Shown here: piece by piece, positions 1 through 7,772 of the stretch
Position numbering within the stretch: the first letter of the stretch is position 1
Layout: every line of letters starts with the position of its first letter
Origin: Actinomycetota bacterium
Lineage (GTDB): Bacteria; Actinomycetota; AC-67
Length of the DNA stretch: 64,000 nucleotides
Assembly: GCA_041658565.1 (NCBI GenBank)
Contig: JBAZZY010000014.1
Span: 5,638-69,637, forward strand
Reading direction: 5' to 3'
Notes under the pieces: generated by a model
What the model was told of the DNA's origin: nothing
Databases searched by the model: none
Seen by the model: the letters and a program-made list of their open reading frames with translations, nothing else
Translations under genes and position numbers: made by a program

Positions 1-211
1 CCTGCACGACCAGGGTGATGCTGCCTTGGGCGGGATCGGCGTCGGCGATCGTGAGCGGGATCCGCTCCCCGCCTTCGGCGACGCGGATGATCACAAACTG
101 GCCCGCCTTGCGCGACGCCGCCACGTTGGGAGCATGCACGCGGTACAGCGTGACCTTCGGCGCGAGGTCGCGCCGTTCGAGAATCCGATGGGCATCCTTA
201 AAGATCTGCAT
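1..211 (-). CDS. Ferredoxin-NADP reductase subunit alpha-like (NfnA/SudB-like), 5' part only
   Basis: The first 70 codons are present and the gene runs off the left edge. The translation begins MQIFKDAHRILERRDLAP and contains AGQFVIIRV and GERIPLTIADAD. These match the N-terminal FAD-binding beta-barrel of the family that includes NfnA, SudB and PyrK-like proteins, where GQFV...R and the ER(I)P(L)T motif bind flavin. The family moves electrons between NAD(P)H and ferredoxin or a partner subunit. The start is the ATG at 211, preceded by AGGAG 11 nt upstream. The NAD-binding half and the partner subunit would lie outside the window, so the exact family member cannot be settled. Confidence 0.8.
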   Translation of the reverse strand, partial: MQIFKDAHRILERRDLAPKVTLYRVHAPNVAASRKAGQFVIIRVAEGGERIPLTIADADPAQGSITLVVQ

Positions 212-496
212 GGTTGACTAGGCTCCTGCACCGCCTTCGCGGTGTTTATGGGTCCCTCGATGGTATCGTCCGGCCCTCCCGCGCGCTTTTCGGCCCAGGT
301 GTGCGATACCACCGTGACAGCAGGTAATTCCTACCGTCATGGGCCGAAAGGCCTTGCATGGAAAGGCCTCCCGCGCGCCCCGACCGGCGAAGCGAAGGTG
401 CGGTGAAGGCAGTCGTACACCTTCGAGGACCGACGCCTATTTGTGTCGTGTCTATTTTCTTGCCACTAGCGACACAACTTGCAGTAACATCAGCCC
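212..496. other. Divergent intergenic region between the flavoprotein and fic
   Basis: This 285-bp gap holds the ribosome binding site of the minus-strand gene near 223-227 and the fic promoter at its right end. An 8-bp inverted repeat, TGGTATCG at 261-268 and CGATACCA at 304-311, lies 35 nt apart and could be an operator. A short hairpin (229-244) precedes the flavoprotein gene. No ORF here looks coding. Confidence 0.5.
441..490 (+). promoter_or_regulatory. Putative fic promoter with inverted repeat; leaderless start likely
   Basis: TTGTGTCG (441-448) and CGACACAA (470-477) form a perfect inverted repeat with a 21-nt spacer. A -35-like TTGCCA (460-465) and a -10-like TAACAT (485-490) are 19 nt apart, which is slightly long. 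The -10 ends only 6 nt before the ATG at 497, so transcription would begin at about the start codon, and no Shine-Dalgarno sequence is visible. A repressor on the repeat would cover the promoter. This is inferred from sequence only. Confidence 0.45.
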
Positions 497-1504
497 ATGG
501 CCGCCGATGGGCGAAGGGGACGAAGGAGCCGGGAAGACATCCACGCCCAGCTCACCACCGGCGTCGAGGAACTCCGACACCGCCTCGGTGGACTGCCATC
601 CCCGATTGAAGCCGAGGACATCTGGGGCGACATCTGGTTCCAGGAGGCTCACAACTCCACGGCGATCGAGGGGAACACACTCGTTCTCCGAGAGGTCGAG
701 ATCTTGCTACGGGAGGGCAAGACCGTCGGCAGCAAGCAGCTCGCCGAGTACATGGAAGTCCACGGATACGCGGACGCAGCGAAGTGGGTATACGGACAGG
801 GCCTTTCGTCAGGCGGATGGACCTCCGGCGAACTAATCACCCTTACCGAGGTTCGCTATGTGCACGAGTTGGCGATGACGAAGGTCTGGGGTGTCGCTCC
901 CCACCCCGACGCCGATCCCAACGAAGGTCCGGGTTCCTTCCGCCGGCACAACATCCGCCCATTTCCTGGGGGCATGCAGCCACCCGACTGGCCGGAAGTG
1001 CAGGCGCTCATGACCGACTGGGTTGCCCGCGCATGCAACCTGCGAGACTTCCAGGGGCCGCACCTCGAGGCGCTCGCCGCGACGCACGCGGAGTTCGAAC
1101 AGATCCATCCGTTCCTGGACGGCAACGGCCGTACGGGCCGGCTCCTGTTGAACCTCATCCTCATCCGGATGGGATACCCCCCCGCGATCATCCGAAAGTC
1201 AGAGCGGGCTCGGTATCTCCGGGCCCTGCGCGCCGCCGACGGCGGCGACCCTGGTCCGCTCGGCGAGTTCATGGCTCGTGCAGTTCTCGACACGCTGATG
1301 CGCTTCATAGTGCCCGCGGTAGCGGGACCGGCGAGGCTCGTGCCCCTTGCCGCGCTCGCCGATCGCGAAACCACCGTCCGCGCGCTTCGGGCGGCGGCCG
1401 AGCGCGGGCGCCTGCGCGCGCAGCGGGATGACAAAGGCCAGTGGAGAAGCACACGCAACTGGGTAAGCGAGTACAGAGCCAGTCGCTACAGACGCGATCG
1501 GTGA
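497..1504 (+). CDS. Fic family protein (putative AMP transferase)
   Basis: This 335-residue protein carries the Fic signature HPFLDGNGRTGR at residues 204-215, with the catalytic histidine first. Fic enzymes usually transfer AMP from ATP to a hydroxyl of a target protein. An inhibitory-helix motif, S54-x3-E58-G59 (STAIEGN), precedes the core, so this is the self-inhibited type with an N-terminal alpha-inh. The C-terminal 70 residues (LAALADRETTVRALRAAAERG) look like a small winged-helix or HTH, as in many Fic proteins that bind their own promoter. The ATG at 497 was chosen because it opens the conserved region and sits just after the promoter; in-frame sequence upstream does not look coding. 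No antitoxin gene is adjacent. The target is unknown. Confidence 0.88.
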   Translation: MAADGRRGRRSREDIHAQLTTGVEELRHRLGGLPSPIEAEDIWGDIWFQEAHNSTAIEGNTLVLREVEILLREGKTVGSKQLAEYMEVHGYADAAKWVYGQGLSSGGWTSGELITLTEVRYVHELAMTKVWGVAPHPDADPNEGPGSFRRHNIRPFPGGMQPPDWPEVQALMTDWVARACNLRDFQGPHLEALAATHAEFEQIHPFLDGNGRTGRLLLNLILIRMGYPPAIIRKSERARYLRALRAADGGDPGPLGEFMARAVLDTLMRFIVPAVAGPARLVPLAALADRETTVRALRAAAERGRLRAQRDDKGQWRSTRNWVSEYRASRYRRDR

Positions 1505-1576
1505 TCGGCCCGGAGGAACTGCCAACGACCTTCTTTCCCGCACCAACCACGCCGCAGAGTCGGGTGGAGTTTGTTC

Positions 1577-2704
1577 TCAGAGCGCGGTCTGCTCCAGGAC
1601 TTGCTCGAGTTGGGCGACGACGTTCTCCCAGCGCAAGTGCTCTACCGACGCGCGCGCGCCTGCACGGTCGGACGGCAACGAAAGCGCGCGCACCGCGGCG
1701 TGGGCTACCCCGACGGGATCGGTGGGATCGGGGATGAGCGCGCCGTTGACGCCATCAGTCACGGCTGCGGCCGCTCCGGCGCGCGCGCTGACGGCAACCG
1801 GGGTCCCGCACGCGAGCGACTCGGCGATGGGCAGCCCCCAGGGGTCGAAGCGTGTCGGGAAGATGAGCGCGTCGGCAGCGGAGTAAGCCGCGCGCAGATC
1901 CGGAACGAAACCGACCGCGCGCACCTCGCGACCCAATCGATGGGCGACGGCGAGCGCACGCACGTCACCGGCCGGCGCGCGCCCGGCGACTACAAGCCGA
2001 GCGTCGGGAACGCGCTCACGGATGACACGGAAGGACTCGAACAGCGTTCCCAGCCCCTTGCGGCGCATCTCGGTAGCGACGGTGAAAAGCAGCGGAGAGT
2101 CACCGACCTCCCACGCGGCGCGCATCGTCTCGCGCCCCTTGGGATCGAACGAAAACTCCTCCAGATTCACGCCGTCGGGAAGCACGCGCACCTTGTCGAC
2201 GACCGCGGGATAGTAAAAGCGGATCTCGTCGGCCGCCCAATCGCCGGCGGCAAGCACGGCGCTGGGGATGCCGCGCCCGAGCACATGGCGATCCGAGGCC
2301 AGGATGATGTGGTGGTGTGGGTTCAGCCGGCGGCGCAATCCGTCGAAGGTGGTCACCGGCCACTCACGATTGGCCACCTCCCACCAGGAACGGTGCGCGC
2401 CGGGCAGACGCACGACACACGGACGCGACAGAACCGAACCGAACGAGACGATGTTGTCCAGGTCTACGCGAGCCACCGCGCGCGCGGCAGCAAAAGGAAA
2501 GGTGGCCGCGCGCAGAGCAATCTGCGAGCGCAATCCGCCGACGCGCACGAAACGAACGGCGCGGTCCTCGTCCTGGACTTCCCAGGTCTGAGCGAAAACA
2601 ACGACCTCGTGGCCGCGCGCGACCAGCCCGCGGGCGTACTCGACGGCGACGCGCTCAAGCCCTCCCCGGCGGTTGTATGCGGAGATCACGATTCCGAGTC
2701 TCAA
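1577..2704 (-). CDS. GT4 family glycosyltransferase
   Basis: This 375-residue protein has a GT-B fold: an N-terminal Rossmann domain opening RLGIVISAYNRRGGLERVA and a C-terminal nucleotide-sugar domain (LPDGVNLEEF near 175-185, then FDPWGLPIAESLACGTPV near 286-303). The usual first glutamate of the EX7E motif is replaced, since FDPWG stands where EGFG is common, while the second glutamate is kept. It should transfer a sugar from an NDP donor onto the growing lipid-linked glycan at the inner membrane face. It starts with TTG in a TTGA overlap with the stop of the upstream glycosyltransferase, which implies coupling. It is the last gene of the minus-strand block, ending 72 nt from the convergent fic gene. 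Donor and acceptor cannot be read from sequence. Confidence 0.87.
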   Translation of the reverse strand: MRLGIVISAYNRRGGLERVAVEYARGLVARGHEVVVFAQTWEVQDEDRAVRFVRVGGLRSQIALRAATFPFAAARAVARVDLDNIVSFGSVLSRPCVVRLPGAHRSWWEVANREWPVTTFDGLRRRLNPHHHIILASDRHVLGRGIPSAVLAAGDWAADEIRFYYPAVVDKVRVLPDGVNLEEFSFDPKGRETMRAAWEVGDSPLLFTVATEMRRKGLGTLFESFRVIRERVPDARLVVAGRAPAGDVRALAVAHRLGREVRAVGFVPDLRAAYSAADALIFPTRFDPWGLPIAESLACGTPVAVSARAGAAAAVTDGVNGALIPDPTDPVGVAHAAVRALSLPSDRAGARASVEHLRWENVVAQLEQVLEQTAL

Positions 2705-3825
2705 CGCTCCCCCTCGGCCAGCGCGACAACGAGATCTTCGACCTCGCGCACGTAGCGCGAGATGTCGAACCGCTCGGCGGCGCGCGCGCGCGCCGCCGCC
2801 ACCATCGTAGCCGCGAACTCCGGCGCGTCTAGATACCGAATCACGGCATCCGCGATCGCGGCGGAATCCCCCACCGGGACCAGCAGACCGTGGACACCGT
2901 CGTCGATGATCTCGGGCACTCCACCGGCGTCGGTCGCCACCACCGGGACTCCGGCGGCCATCGCCTCGACGTTGGTAAGCCCAAACGGCTCCCCAAAGGA
3001 CGCGAGCACGAAGACATCCAGGCCCGCCAGCAACTCGGACACGTCGGCACGATGGCCCAGGAACCGGACGCGCTCGGCGATTCCGAGGTTGCGCACGAGC
3101 AACTCCAGGCGCGCGGGGTAGTCGGCGCTGAAGCCTCCGATGGCGCCGCCGATCACGAAGAAGCGCGCGCGCGGATGCTGCTCCAGAACGCGCGGCGCGG
3201 CTTCGAGGAAGACGTGCTGGCCTTTCCAGGGCTGCAGGCGGCCGACGATTCCGATCGCTTGTTCGCCGGGATCAAGTCCGAGAGCGGCGCGCGCCTTCTC
3301 GCGCGACGCCGCGCGGTACGGCTCCAACGGAATCCCGGGAAGGATCACCTTCGACCGCGCGTGGCGCTTTGCCGAAGCGGCCGAAGAACACACGACCAGA
3401 TCGGCGCGCAGCGATGCGGGCAAGCGGTTGTCGATCCACCAGCGTTTCTCACCGCGCGCCGGACGAATCCCGTGGTCCCACCACACCGCGGGCTTTCGCG
3501 CGAGGCGCGCGGCCGGCGTTCCGTAGTAATGGCCCTTGACTTGCCAGGACAGCACAACGTCGTGGGCGCGCGCCAGGCGCGCAAGGCGCCACACCGTGAG
3601 CGCCCACATCCAGAAATAGCGAAGACGCTGCGCGCGCAGACGAACCACGCGCGCGCGCGCAGCAACGAGATCGTCGGTGAACTCGCCGTCGGCAAGACAT
3701 GCCACGGTCGTGACGACGCGAGACTCGTCCGAGCGCCCCAAGAACTCGAGCAACAACTCCTCGGCCCCTCCGCGAACCGGCGACGGGTTGACGAGGAGCA
3801 GCCGGACGGGGCGGCGGCCGTTCAG
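2701..3825 (-). CDS. GT4 family glycosyltransferase
   Basis: The protein begins near NGRRPVRLLLVNPSPVRGGAEELL, the nucleotide-binding loop of a GT-B enzyme. The C-terminal half has GIVGRLQPWKGQHVFLEA and SFGEPFGLTNVEAMAAGVPV, a good EX7E motif with both glutamates. No ATG or GTG opens this frame near the conserved N-terminus. The best start is a CTG at 3825 in a CTGA overlap with the upstream stop, giving about 374 residues; the start is therefore uncertain. The next gene overlaps its stop by TTGA. It is likely coupled to the heptose-phosphate genes upstream and may use the GDP-heptose they could supply, which is inference. Confidence 0.85.
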   Translation of the reverse strand: MNGRRPVRLLLVNPSPVRGGAEELLLEFLGRSDESRVVTTVACLADGEFTDDLVAARARVVRLRAQRLRYFWMWALTVWRLARLARAHDVVLSWQVKGHYYGTPAARLARKPAVWWDHGIRPARGEKRWWIDNRLPASLRADLVVCSSAASAKRHARSKVILPGIPLEPYRAASREKARAALGLDPGEQAIGIVGRLQPWKGQHVFLEAAPRVLEQHPRARFFVIGGAIGGFSADYPARLELLVRNLGIAERVRFLGHRADVSELLAGLDVFVLASFGEPFGLTNVEAMAAGVPVVATDAGGVPEIIDDGVHGLLVPVGDSAAIADAVIRYLDAPEFAATMVAAARARAAERFDISRYVREVEDLVVALAEGER

Positions 3826-4931
3826 GGTTCCGGATGTAGGAGGCCGCCGGCCGGCGGGTCGATGGGCATCTCGTCCAGCGCACTGCGCACGTTGAACGCG
3901 AAGATCTGCAGGAGCTGCACGTCCCCGGAGTCCACCTCGCGGCGGCCCTCGGTGTACGCGCCGACGATCACTCCGACGCTTTGATCGTCGCGAACGATCG
4001 GAGCAACCGCGTAGCTCGTGATTCCCTTGTAGATCGCCAGCCACTGCGGCGAGCGCCCGTTCGCCAGGGGAACCGCCACCGCGTGACGAGTGCGAAACGC
4101 CTCACACTCGAACAGGTCGGCTTCGATGTCCAGTTCGGCGTCCTCCGAGGCCGCTGCGAACGGCGCGCGCAACCGCAGCTTCCCGCCCTCGGCCATGAAC
4201 AACATGGCGCGATCGAATCCGATCGTGCGGCGCACCTGATCGGGAATCATGCGGATGCGACGCTCGACCGACGGCTGCGCGGCGAGCTGCTGGCGGACGT
4301 AGTAGATGCGCCGGACCCGCTCTTGCACTTCGTCGCCGATCCCGGAGGTGGCGAGGTCCTCGTCGGCGCGCGCGCGCTCGGCGAGCGCGTTGGTGATCAC
4401 GTGGGCAAGCAGCAAGTGCACGTCTTCGATGTGCTGGTAAGAGGTCGACTGGATGTGCAGCACGTGCCGGGCGATCGCTCCGGCCGTACCCCCGTCGAAT
4501 CCGACGAACGCGATCGTCTCGCAGCCGCGCTCGTGAGCGGTCGCAATGGCGTTCACGATGTTCTCGCTCATGCCCGATGCGGTGAAGCCGATAACGATGT
4601 CGCCGGGACGAGCGAAGTTCACGAGTTGTTCACCGAAGATGTTCGTGTAGTGCGTGTCGTTCGCCCACGCGGTCACGAGCGACATGTTGTCGCACAAGTT
4701 GAGCGCTCGCATCCGGCGACGCCCCGGAACGATCGCGGTCTTGTTCAGGTCGCAGGTGAAGTGCATCGAAGTCGCCGCTCCACCGCCGTTGCCCATCAGG
4801 AAGATCTGTCGGTCGTGTTTGTACGCGGTGTAGATCACGTCGATGATCTGCTCGAGCTTCGGCGGATCGATGTTGCGAAGGATCGCTTCGACGCTAGACA
4901 AATAGGCCATGATGAAGTTGCGCGTCGTCAT
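3822..4931 (-). CDS. SIS-domain sugar isomerase (GmhA-like) fused to a GAF domain
   Basis: Residues 1 to about 190 are a SIS domain of the phosphoheptose isomerase type: MGNGGGAATSMHFTCDLNKT matches the GmhA loop GNGGSAADAQHF, and IGFTASGMSENIVNA is the second phosphosugar loop. GmhA converts sedoheptulose 7-phosphate to D-glycero-D-manno-heptose 7-phosphate. Residues about 215-355 form a GAF-like domain (RRTIGFDRAMLFMAEGGKL, then APIVRDDQSVGVIVGAYTEG), which is not part of ordinary GmhA and may sense a small molecule or mediate dimerisation. The ATG overlaps the gmhB stop by ATGA. gmhB and hddA upstream support a heptose role. The GAF ligand is unknown, and the isomerase could act on another sugar phosphate. 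Confidence 0.8.
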   Translation of the reverse strand: MTTRNFIMAYLSSVEAILRNIDPPKLEQIIDVIYTAYKHDRQIFLMGNGGGAATSMHFTCDLNKTAIVPGRRRMRALNLCDNMSLVTAWANDTHYTNIFGEQLVNFARPGDIVIGFTASGMSENIVNAIATAHERGCETIAFVGFDGGTAGAIARHVLHIQSTSYQHIEDVHLLLAHVITNALAERARADEDLATSGIGDEVQERVRRIYYVRQQLAAQPSVERRIRMIPDQVRRTIGFDRAMLFMAEGGKLRLRAPFAAASEDAELDIEADLFECEAFRTRHAVAVPLANGRSPQWLAIYKGITSYAVAPIVRDDQSVGVIVGAYTEGRREVDSGDVQLLQIFAFNVRSALDEMPIDPPAGGLLHPEP

Positions 4932-5539
4932 TTCCGGGTCACCTCCGCGCGGCCCCGCGCGCGCCGTCCAATTGCTTCCTGCGCAAGTATCCAGATCGCC
5001 GCGTCGACCAGATCATCGGCCACGAAGTCCGGCGCGCGCCGGCCCCAGGAACGATCACGAATCGTTTCGGCTCCCCGTCCTGTGCGCACCAAGATGGTCC
5101 GGCATCCGGCCGCCGCGCCCGCGCGAAGATCCGTGCCGGTGTCGCCGACCAAGAACGAAGCTTCCAGGTCCACTCCGCGCTCCGCAGCCGCCGCGCGAAG
5201 GAGTCCGGGCTTGGGCTTGCGGCACTCGCATTTGTCGTCGGGGTGATGAGGACACACCAGGATCGCCTCGATGCGAGCACCCGACCCTTCGACGACATCC
5301 AGCATCCGCTCATGGATGTCGTCCAGCGTCCGGCGCGTCATCATCGCCCGCCCGATCGCGGACTGGTTGGTTACAACGAACACGCGGCGCTTGGCGCGCG
5401 TCAGCGACGCGAGAGCCTCGACGGAACCGGGAATGAAAACAAACTCCGACCACGACTTGACGTGGTCGGGCCGGTTCTCGCAGATGACACCGTCACGATC
5501 GAGGAAGATCGCGGGCTCTTTACGGTCCTGCGCGGTCAT
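4928..5539 (-). CDS. gmhB: D-glycero-manno-heptose 1,7-bisphosphate 7-phosphatase (GmhB-like HAD)
   Basis: This 203-residue HAD phosphatase has the nucleophile motif FLDRDGVI near the N-terminus, VVTNQSAIGR as motif 2 and VGDTGTDLRAGAAAG as the metal-binding motif. The zinc loop CPHHPDDKCECRKPKPG is the GmhB signature. GmhB removes the 7-phosphate from heptose 1,7-bisphosphate. The start is the ATG at 5539 (MTAQDRKEPAIFLDRDGV), which overlaps the hddA end by 20 nt, and the stop overlaps the SIS-GAF start by ATGA. HddA next door makes the alpha-1,7-bisphosphate, so this enzyme probably acts on the alpha anomer, on the route to GDP-heptose. A histidinol-phosphatase-type relative is less likely given the neighbours. 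Confidence 0.85.
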   Translation of the reverse strand: MTAQDRKEPAIFLDRDGVICENRPDHVKSWSEFVFIPGSVEALASLTRAKRRVFVVTNQSAIGRAMMTRRTLDDIHERMLDVVEGSGARIEAILVCPHHPDDKCECRKPKPGLLRAAAAERGVDLEASFLVGDTGTDLRAGAAAGCRTILVRTGRGAETIRDRSWGRRAPDFVADDLVDAAIWILAQEAIGRRARGRAEVTRK

Positions 5540-6572
5540 GTTCGGCTCCAACCGTCGCGGCGAGCGCGGCTCCCTCCCAATCGATCCGCATCCGCCGCTC
5601 CCGCCATCCTTGCGTGGCGAGCATCCGGCGAACGTCTTGCTGCTGCCCCTCCGGACAATACAGCACGAGCGTCCCGGTGAGGCCGGCCCCGGCAAGCTTG
5701 CCGCCGGTCGCACCCGCCGAGCGCGCCAGGCCGTACACGCGAGCAATCTCGGGTGTACTCACCTGCGAATTGAGGTGCTGCTTTGCCTCCCAGGCCCGGT
5801 GCAACATCGCTCCCACATCATCGACGTCGCCCCGCTCGAGCACTTCACACATCTCGTAGGCCATGTCCTTCAAGCGATGCAGCGCATCGACGGTGTCGGG
5901 GTCCGACGCCGAGCGCCGGGCCTGCTCCTGCAGCGGAGACACGCTGGAGCGGCGCGCGCCGTTGTGGAACAGCATGATGCCGGACTCCAGCGCCGCGACG
6001 ACCTCGGGGCGGATCTTCAGGGGAGTCACATCCACCGAACCGTCGCGGAAGAACTCGATCAGGTTGAGACCGCCGAATGCCGACGCGTACTGGTCCTGCT
6101 TGCCGCACGAACGGCGCAGCACATCCATCTCGATACGCGCAGCCGTATCGGCGATCTCCGCGCGCTCCAACTCATCGCCGACGAATTGTGCCGCCGCGTA
6201 TACCAACGCCACGCAGACGGCACCGGATGACGCCAGGCCCGCTCCGGCCGGTACCTCGCTGGATGCGGCAAGCCGTCCGCGCTCGATACCGAAGTGCCAC
6301 GCGACCGCCTTTTGGTACAGCAAGAAATCCTCGGCCAGAATCGGAGGGCGCATCCGCCGGGCGAACGATGCGGCCGACACGAGTTCACGGCTCCCGTTGT
6401 CCAGGCTCACAAGCTCTAGGTCGGCGGCGCGGGGAGATGCGTGTCCGTAGGCATACGAGTCGATCGCGAATGACACCACTGCACCGCCGTGGCGCTCGTA
6501 GTACGCGGGCAAGTCCGTTCCGCCCCCAGCCAGCGACACCCGGCCCGGCGCGCGCCCGACGACGATCGACAT
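5520..6572 (-). CDS. hddA: D-glycero-alpha-D-manno-heptose 7-phosphate kinase (HddA-like GHMP kinase)
   Basis: This 350-residue GHMP kinase has APGRVSLAGGGTDLPAYY at the N-terminus, the form typical of HddA and fucokinase-type GHMP enzymes. The ATP loop is SSEVPAGAGLASSGAVCVAL near residues 104-123, and GGKLAGAGLTGTLVLY forms motif 3. HddA phosphorylates heptose 7-phosphate at C1 on the GDP-D-glycero-D-manno-heptose route. The ATG at 6572 follows GGAGGAGGAGCAGC, a strong ribosome binding site, so it may open a sub-operon after an 83-nt gap. The guanylyltransferase step (HddC) is not adjacent; the nucleotidyltransferase at 27546-28547 is the only candidate in the window. Confidence 0.85.
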   Translation of the reverse strand: MSIVVGRAPGRVSLAGGGTDLPAYYERHGGAVVSFAIDSYAYGHASPRAADLELVSLDNGSRELVSAASFARRMRPPILAEDFLLYQKAVAWHFGIERGRLAASSEVPAGAGLASSGAVCVALVYAAAQFVGDELERAEIADTAARIEMDVLRRSCGKQDQYASAFGGLNLIEFFRDGSVDVTPLKIRPEVVAALESGIMLFHNGARRSSVSPLQEQARRSASDPDTVDALHRLKDMAYEMCEVLERGDVDDVGAMLHRAWEAKQHLNSQVSTPEIARVYGLARSAGATGGKLAGAGLTGTLVLYCPEGQQQDVRRMLATQGWRERRMRIDWEGAALAATVGAEHDRAGP

Positions 6573-6655
6573 GCTGCTCCTCCTCCATCGGACGAGCCGG
6601 AGCGCGTCCGGCGAACATCTTCACTATCGGTAACGATCAGGACGAGCCGAAGGGC

Positions 6656-7768
6656 TCACAATTCCCCAGCGTCGCGCAGAACGCCGCGCGCTCGCATGTC
6701 GGCGTGTGCGGCGGCGACCGTCTCGCCGCTCTCTTTGGTGGATTCGAGCCACTTCACGTAGTTCGTCCACGTCCGGCGCAAATCGGTTCGCGGTTCCCAT
6801 CCGAGCCCACGCAAACGAGAGAGATCTCCGATCGTATGACGCACGTCGCCGACACGGTAGCGGCCGGCGATCTCGGGCGCGCGCGGGACGTCGACGATCT
6901 CGTTCAACGTCTCGAGCACCTCCAGCACCGTCAAGCTGCGCGGGCCGCCGACGTTGTACGCGCGACCGGGAGCCTGCGCATGGTCGAGCGCGACGAGCGT
7001 CGCGGACACCGCATCGTCGATCGCAACGTAGTCGCGAAGCTGTCTGCCGTCTTCGAACACCACGGGCGCGCGCCCGGCGAGCAACTGCAAGCATGCCGAG
7101 CGAAGCAGCCCCGAGTAGGCGTTGTGAGGCGACTGTCCGGGACCGTGCACGATGGCATATCTCAGGGCGGCCGTCGGGATCCCGTGCTGCGCTCCGAGCG
7201 CGAGCGCGGCCGTCTCGGCGGCGAGCTTGCTGATCCCATAGGAGTTACGAGGAGCGACCATGTCCTCGCTCGTCGGCGCCGGCTCGACGCGACCGCCGCA
7301 GCGCGGACAGTGGACGTCCCAGTCGCCGCGCACGAGGTCTTCGGGCGCGCGCTGCTCGGGGACGACGACGCCGTGCTCCGCGCAACGCGCCGCGCCTTCG
7401 CCGTATACAGACTGGCTCGAGGCAACTACGACCCGGCGAACCGGCAAGCCCCGCTCCACGATCACCTCGTAGCAAAGCGCGGTTCCGGCCGCGTTCACCG
7501 TGAAGAAGCGCGAGAAGTCCGGCATGTAGTCCTGATACGCAGCCATGTGTACGACCGCGTCGATCCCGTCGAGGGCGCGCGCCCAATCGGGCTTCGTGCG
7601 CACGTCCCCGTGCAGGAACTCCGCAGCGCCCAGGTCCGGAATGACGCCGGGCACATGCACCGGTGCCGTCAGCGCGTCCAGAACGCGCACCCGGTCCCCG
7701 CGCGCGAGCAAACTCCGGACGACGTGCGATCCGATAAAGCCGGCTCCGCCGGTCACGAGCACGTTCAT
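6656..7768 (-). CDS. NAD-dependent epimerase/dehydratase with zinc-ribbon-like insertion (dTDP-rhamnose 4-epimerase-like)
   Basis: This is an extended SDR of 370 residues. It has the NAD loop MNVLVTGGAGFIGSHVVRSL and the catalytic SYGISK with Ser-Ser-Gln upstream (VVVASSQSVYGEG). After SVYGEG comes a cysteine-bearing insertion, RCAEHGVVV then HCPRCGGR, which could bind zinc. This insertion is typical of a subgroup that includes WbiB-type dTDP-L-rhamnose 4-epimerases, so a 4-epimerase making an NDP-6-deoxyhexose variant is the best guess. The ATG at 7768 was chosen because it begins the Rossmann motif. It lies 4 nt after the stop of the GT/phosphoglycosyltransferase fusion, so they are co-transcribed. 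The substrate is not certain. Confidence 0.82.
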   Translation of the reverse strand: MNVLVTGGAGFIGSHVVRSLLARGDRVRVLDALTAPVHVPGVIPDLGAAEFLHGDVRTKPDWARALDGIDAVVHMAAYQDYMPDFSRFFTVNAAGTALCYEVIVERGLPVRRVVVASSQSVYGEGAARCAEHGVVVPEQRAPEDLVRGDWDVHCPRCGGRVEPAPTSEDMVAPRNSYGISKLAAETAALALGAQHGIPTAALRYAIVHGPGQSPHNAYSGLLRSACLQLLAGRAPVVFEDGRQLRDYVAIDDAVSATLVALDHAQAPGRAYNVGGPRSLTVLEVLETLNEIVDVPRAPEIAGRYRVGDVRHTIGDLSRLRGLGWEPRTDLRRTWTNYVKWLESTKESGETVAAAHADMRARGVLRDAGEL

Positions 7769-7772
7769 CGGC

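Noticed and set aside
1571..2755. 394-codon plus-strand open frame opposite the first GT4 gene
   Set aside because: It has no recognisable domain and covers a well-conserved glycosyltransferase on the other strand.
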